Assembly (NCBI GenBank): GCA_002342205.1
Contig: DDPN01000143.1
Coordinates: forward strand, 23,464-30,650
Source of the DNA: Chitinophagaceae bacterium UBA2467
Lineage (GTDB): Bacteria; Bacteroidota; Bacteroidia; Chitinophagales; Chitinophagaceae
DNA length: 7,187 nt
Reading direction: 5' to 3'
The notes under the pieces are model-generated. The model was given only the letters and a program-made list of their open reading frames with translations, did not search any database and was not told where the DNA came from. Position 1 is the stretch's first letter. Each line of letters starts with the position of its first letter. Shown here one piece after another: positions 6,421 to 7,187 of the stretch. A program made the position numbers and the translations under genes.

Positions 6421-6454
6421 CAAAGGTAAGGTCCGGTCAAGAAATTTATTCAAA
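6421..6454 (-). promoter_or_regulatory. Putative promoter of the M23 peptidase gene
   Basis: On the minus strand, TTTG (6451-6454), a 22-base spacer and TACCTTTG (6421-6428) match the Bacteroidota TTTG / TAnnTTTG pattern exactly in both boxes. The downstream box ends only three bases before the ATG at 6415-6417, so the mRNA would be leaderless or nearly so. This also argues that the open frame further upstream is not translated. Proximity to the start is unusual, hence moderate confidence. Confidence 0.45.
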
Positions 6455-6482
6455 TCCCATCGTAGCAACGCCCGAATTCCCT

Positions 6483-6490
6483 TAGTTTTG
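6483..6490 (+). promoter_or_regulatory. carB: Putative -7 box of carB
   Basis: TAGTTTTG is a perfect TAnnTTTG box 20 bases before the carB ATG, and the transcript would have an AT-rich leader of about 12-16 bases. No good TTTG or TTG is visible at the expected -33 distance, so only half of the promoter is supported. Confidence 0.45.
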
Positions 6491-6510
6491 CACAATTTGT
6501 TTTTTTAAAA

Positions 6511-7187
6511 ATGCCAAAAGATACCTCCATCCGTTCCGTCCTGATTATTGGTTCAGGACCTATTATTATTGGTCAAGCCTGTGAGTTCGATTATTCAGGT
6601 ACACAGGCAGCCCGATCACTTCGAGAAGAGGGCATAAAAGTGATTCTGATCAATAGTAATCCAGCCACCATCATGACAGACCCGATGATGGCTGATAGAG
6701 TTTATTTGTTGCCACTTACGGTGGAGAGTATTGAAAAAATTTTACAAGAAAACCAAATCGACGCTGTGCTTCCCACTATGGGAGGACAAACAGCGCTCAA
6801 TCTTGCAAAAGAAGCAGAAGATTTGGGCATCTGGAAACAATATAATGTTCGGTTAATCGGAGTAGACATCAAAGCCATTGATAAAGCAGAGGATCGTGAA
6901 AAGTTTCGTCAATGGATGATTCAACTGGGAGTAACAGTTGCCAGAGCAAAAACAGCCAACTCCTTTTTAGAAGGAAAAGAATTTGCACAGGAAATCGGCT
7001 TCCCATTGGTAATTCGCCCTTCTTTTACATTGGGTGGAACAGGAGGTGGATTTGTACATGATAAAGACGACCTGGACGAAGCGCTCAACCGTGGACTTCA
7101 AGCTTCTCCCATACACGAAGTACTAGTAGAGCAAGCTGTATTAGGATGGAAAGAGTTTGAGCTTGAACTACTGAGAGATGCAGCCAA
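6511..7187 (+). CDS. carB: Carbamoyl-phosphate synthase large subunit, 5' part
   Basis: The first 225 codons of carB run off the right edge. The full enzyme uses ammonia from CarA glutaminase, bicarbonate and two ATP to make carbamoyl phosphate for pyrimidine and arginine synthesis in the cytoplasm. The visible part is the N-terminal carboxyphosphate domain: GSGPIIIGQACEFDYSG (14-30), NSNPATIMTDP (48-58), PTMGGQTALN (88-97), DKAEDR with R129, IRPSFTLGGTGGG with R169 (168-180), and E215 in GWKEFELE. R129, R169 and E215 fall at the same numbers as the ATP-binding residues of the E. coli enzyme, so no insertions have occurred so far. The ATG at 6511 has an A-rich context and no Shine-Dalgarno. 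carA is not in the window, and the gene is divergent from the M23 peptidase gene. Confidence 0.97.
   Translation, partial: MPKDTSIRSVLIIGSGPIIIGQACEFDYSGTQAARSLREEGIKVILINSNPATIMTDPMMADRVYLLPLTVESIEKILQENQIDAVLPTMGGQTALNLAKEAEDLGIWKQYNVRLIGVDIKAIDKAEDREKFRQWMIQLGVTVARAKTANSFLEGKEFAQEIGFPLVIRPSFTLGGTGGGFVHDKDDLDEALNRGLQASPIHEVLVEQAVLGWKEFELELLRDAA

Noticed and set aside
6418..6495. 26-codon N-terminal extension of the M23 peptidase from a TTG
   Set aside because: It would place polar, charged sequence ahead of a good signal peptide and overlap the carB promoter box; the ATG at 6415-6417 is the better start.

Overview
This window looks like ordinary chromosomal backbone from a member of the Bacteroidota, probably Chitinophagaceae or a close relative (inference). 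The reasons are the moderate, AT-leaning base composition; the gene set and order around biotin ligase, rsfS, ftsH and a LutC-like LUD gene, which I recall as common in this phylum; the Gly-rich linker after the second FtsH membrane helix; TAnnTTTG-type promoter boxes; and the near absence of Shine-Dalgarno sequences. I see no mobile element, CRISPR array, tRNA, rRNA or pseudogene, and no gap between genes longer than about 100 bases.

Layout: a leftward cluster covers 1-3363, read from right to left as rsfS (ribosome silencing factor), ftsH (membrane AAA+ zinc protease), a LutC-like LUD-domain gene overlapping ftsH by an ATGA, and the 5' part of an lpxH-like gene (lipid A biosynthesis) that leaves the window at base 1. 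Diverging from rsfS across 56 bases is birA (biotin protein ligase, 3420-4187). It converges on bcp, and the two stop codons share a TTAA palindrome. bcp (peroxiredoxin, 4184-4639) is the second gene of a leftward pair behind a secreted M23/LytM-type peptidase (4636-6417), again with an ATGA overlap. The last gene is the rightward 5' part of carB (carbamoyl-phosphate synthase large subunit, from 6511), divergent from the peptidase gene across 93 bases.

The functions are mostly housekeeping: ribosome control, membrane proteostasis, envelope synthesis and remodelling, peroxide defence, biotinylation of carboxylases, and pyrimidine/arginine supply. I did not find a clear undescribed system. The points most worth checking are expression details: TTG starts on both sides of the birA/rsfS divergence; two A_AAA_AAG heptamers in which a -1 slip would enter the downstream frame (one joining the M23 peptidase to Bcp, one joining an upstream ATG frame to rsfS); a consensus-like promoter only three bases from the peptidase ATG; and the shared stop codons of birA and bcp.
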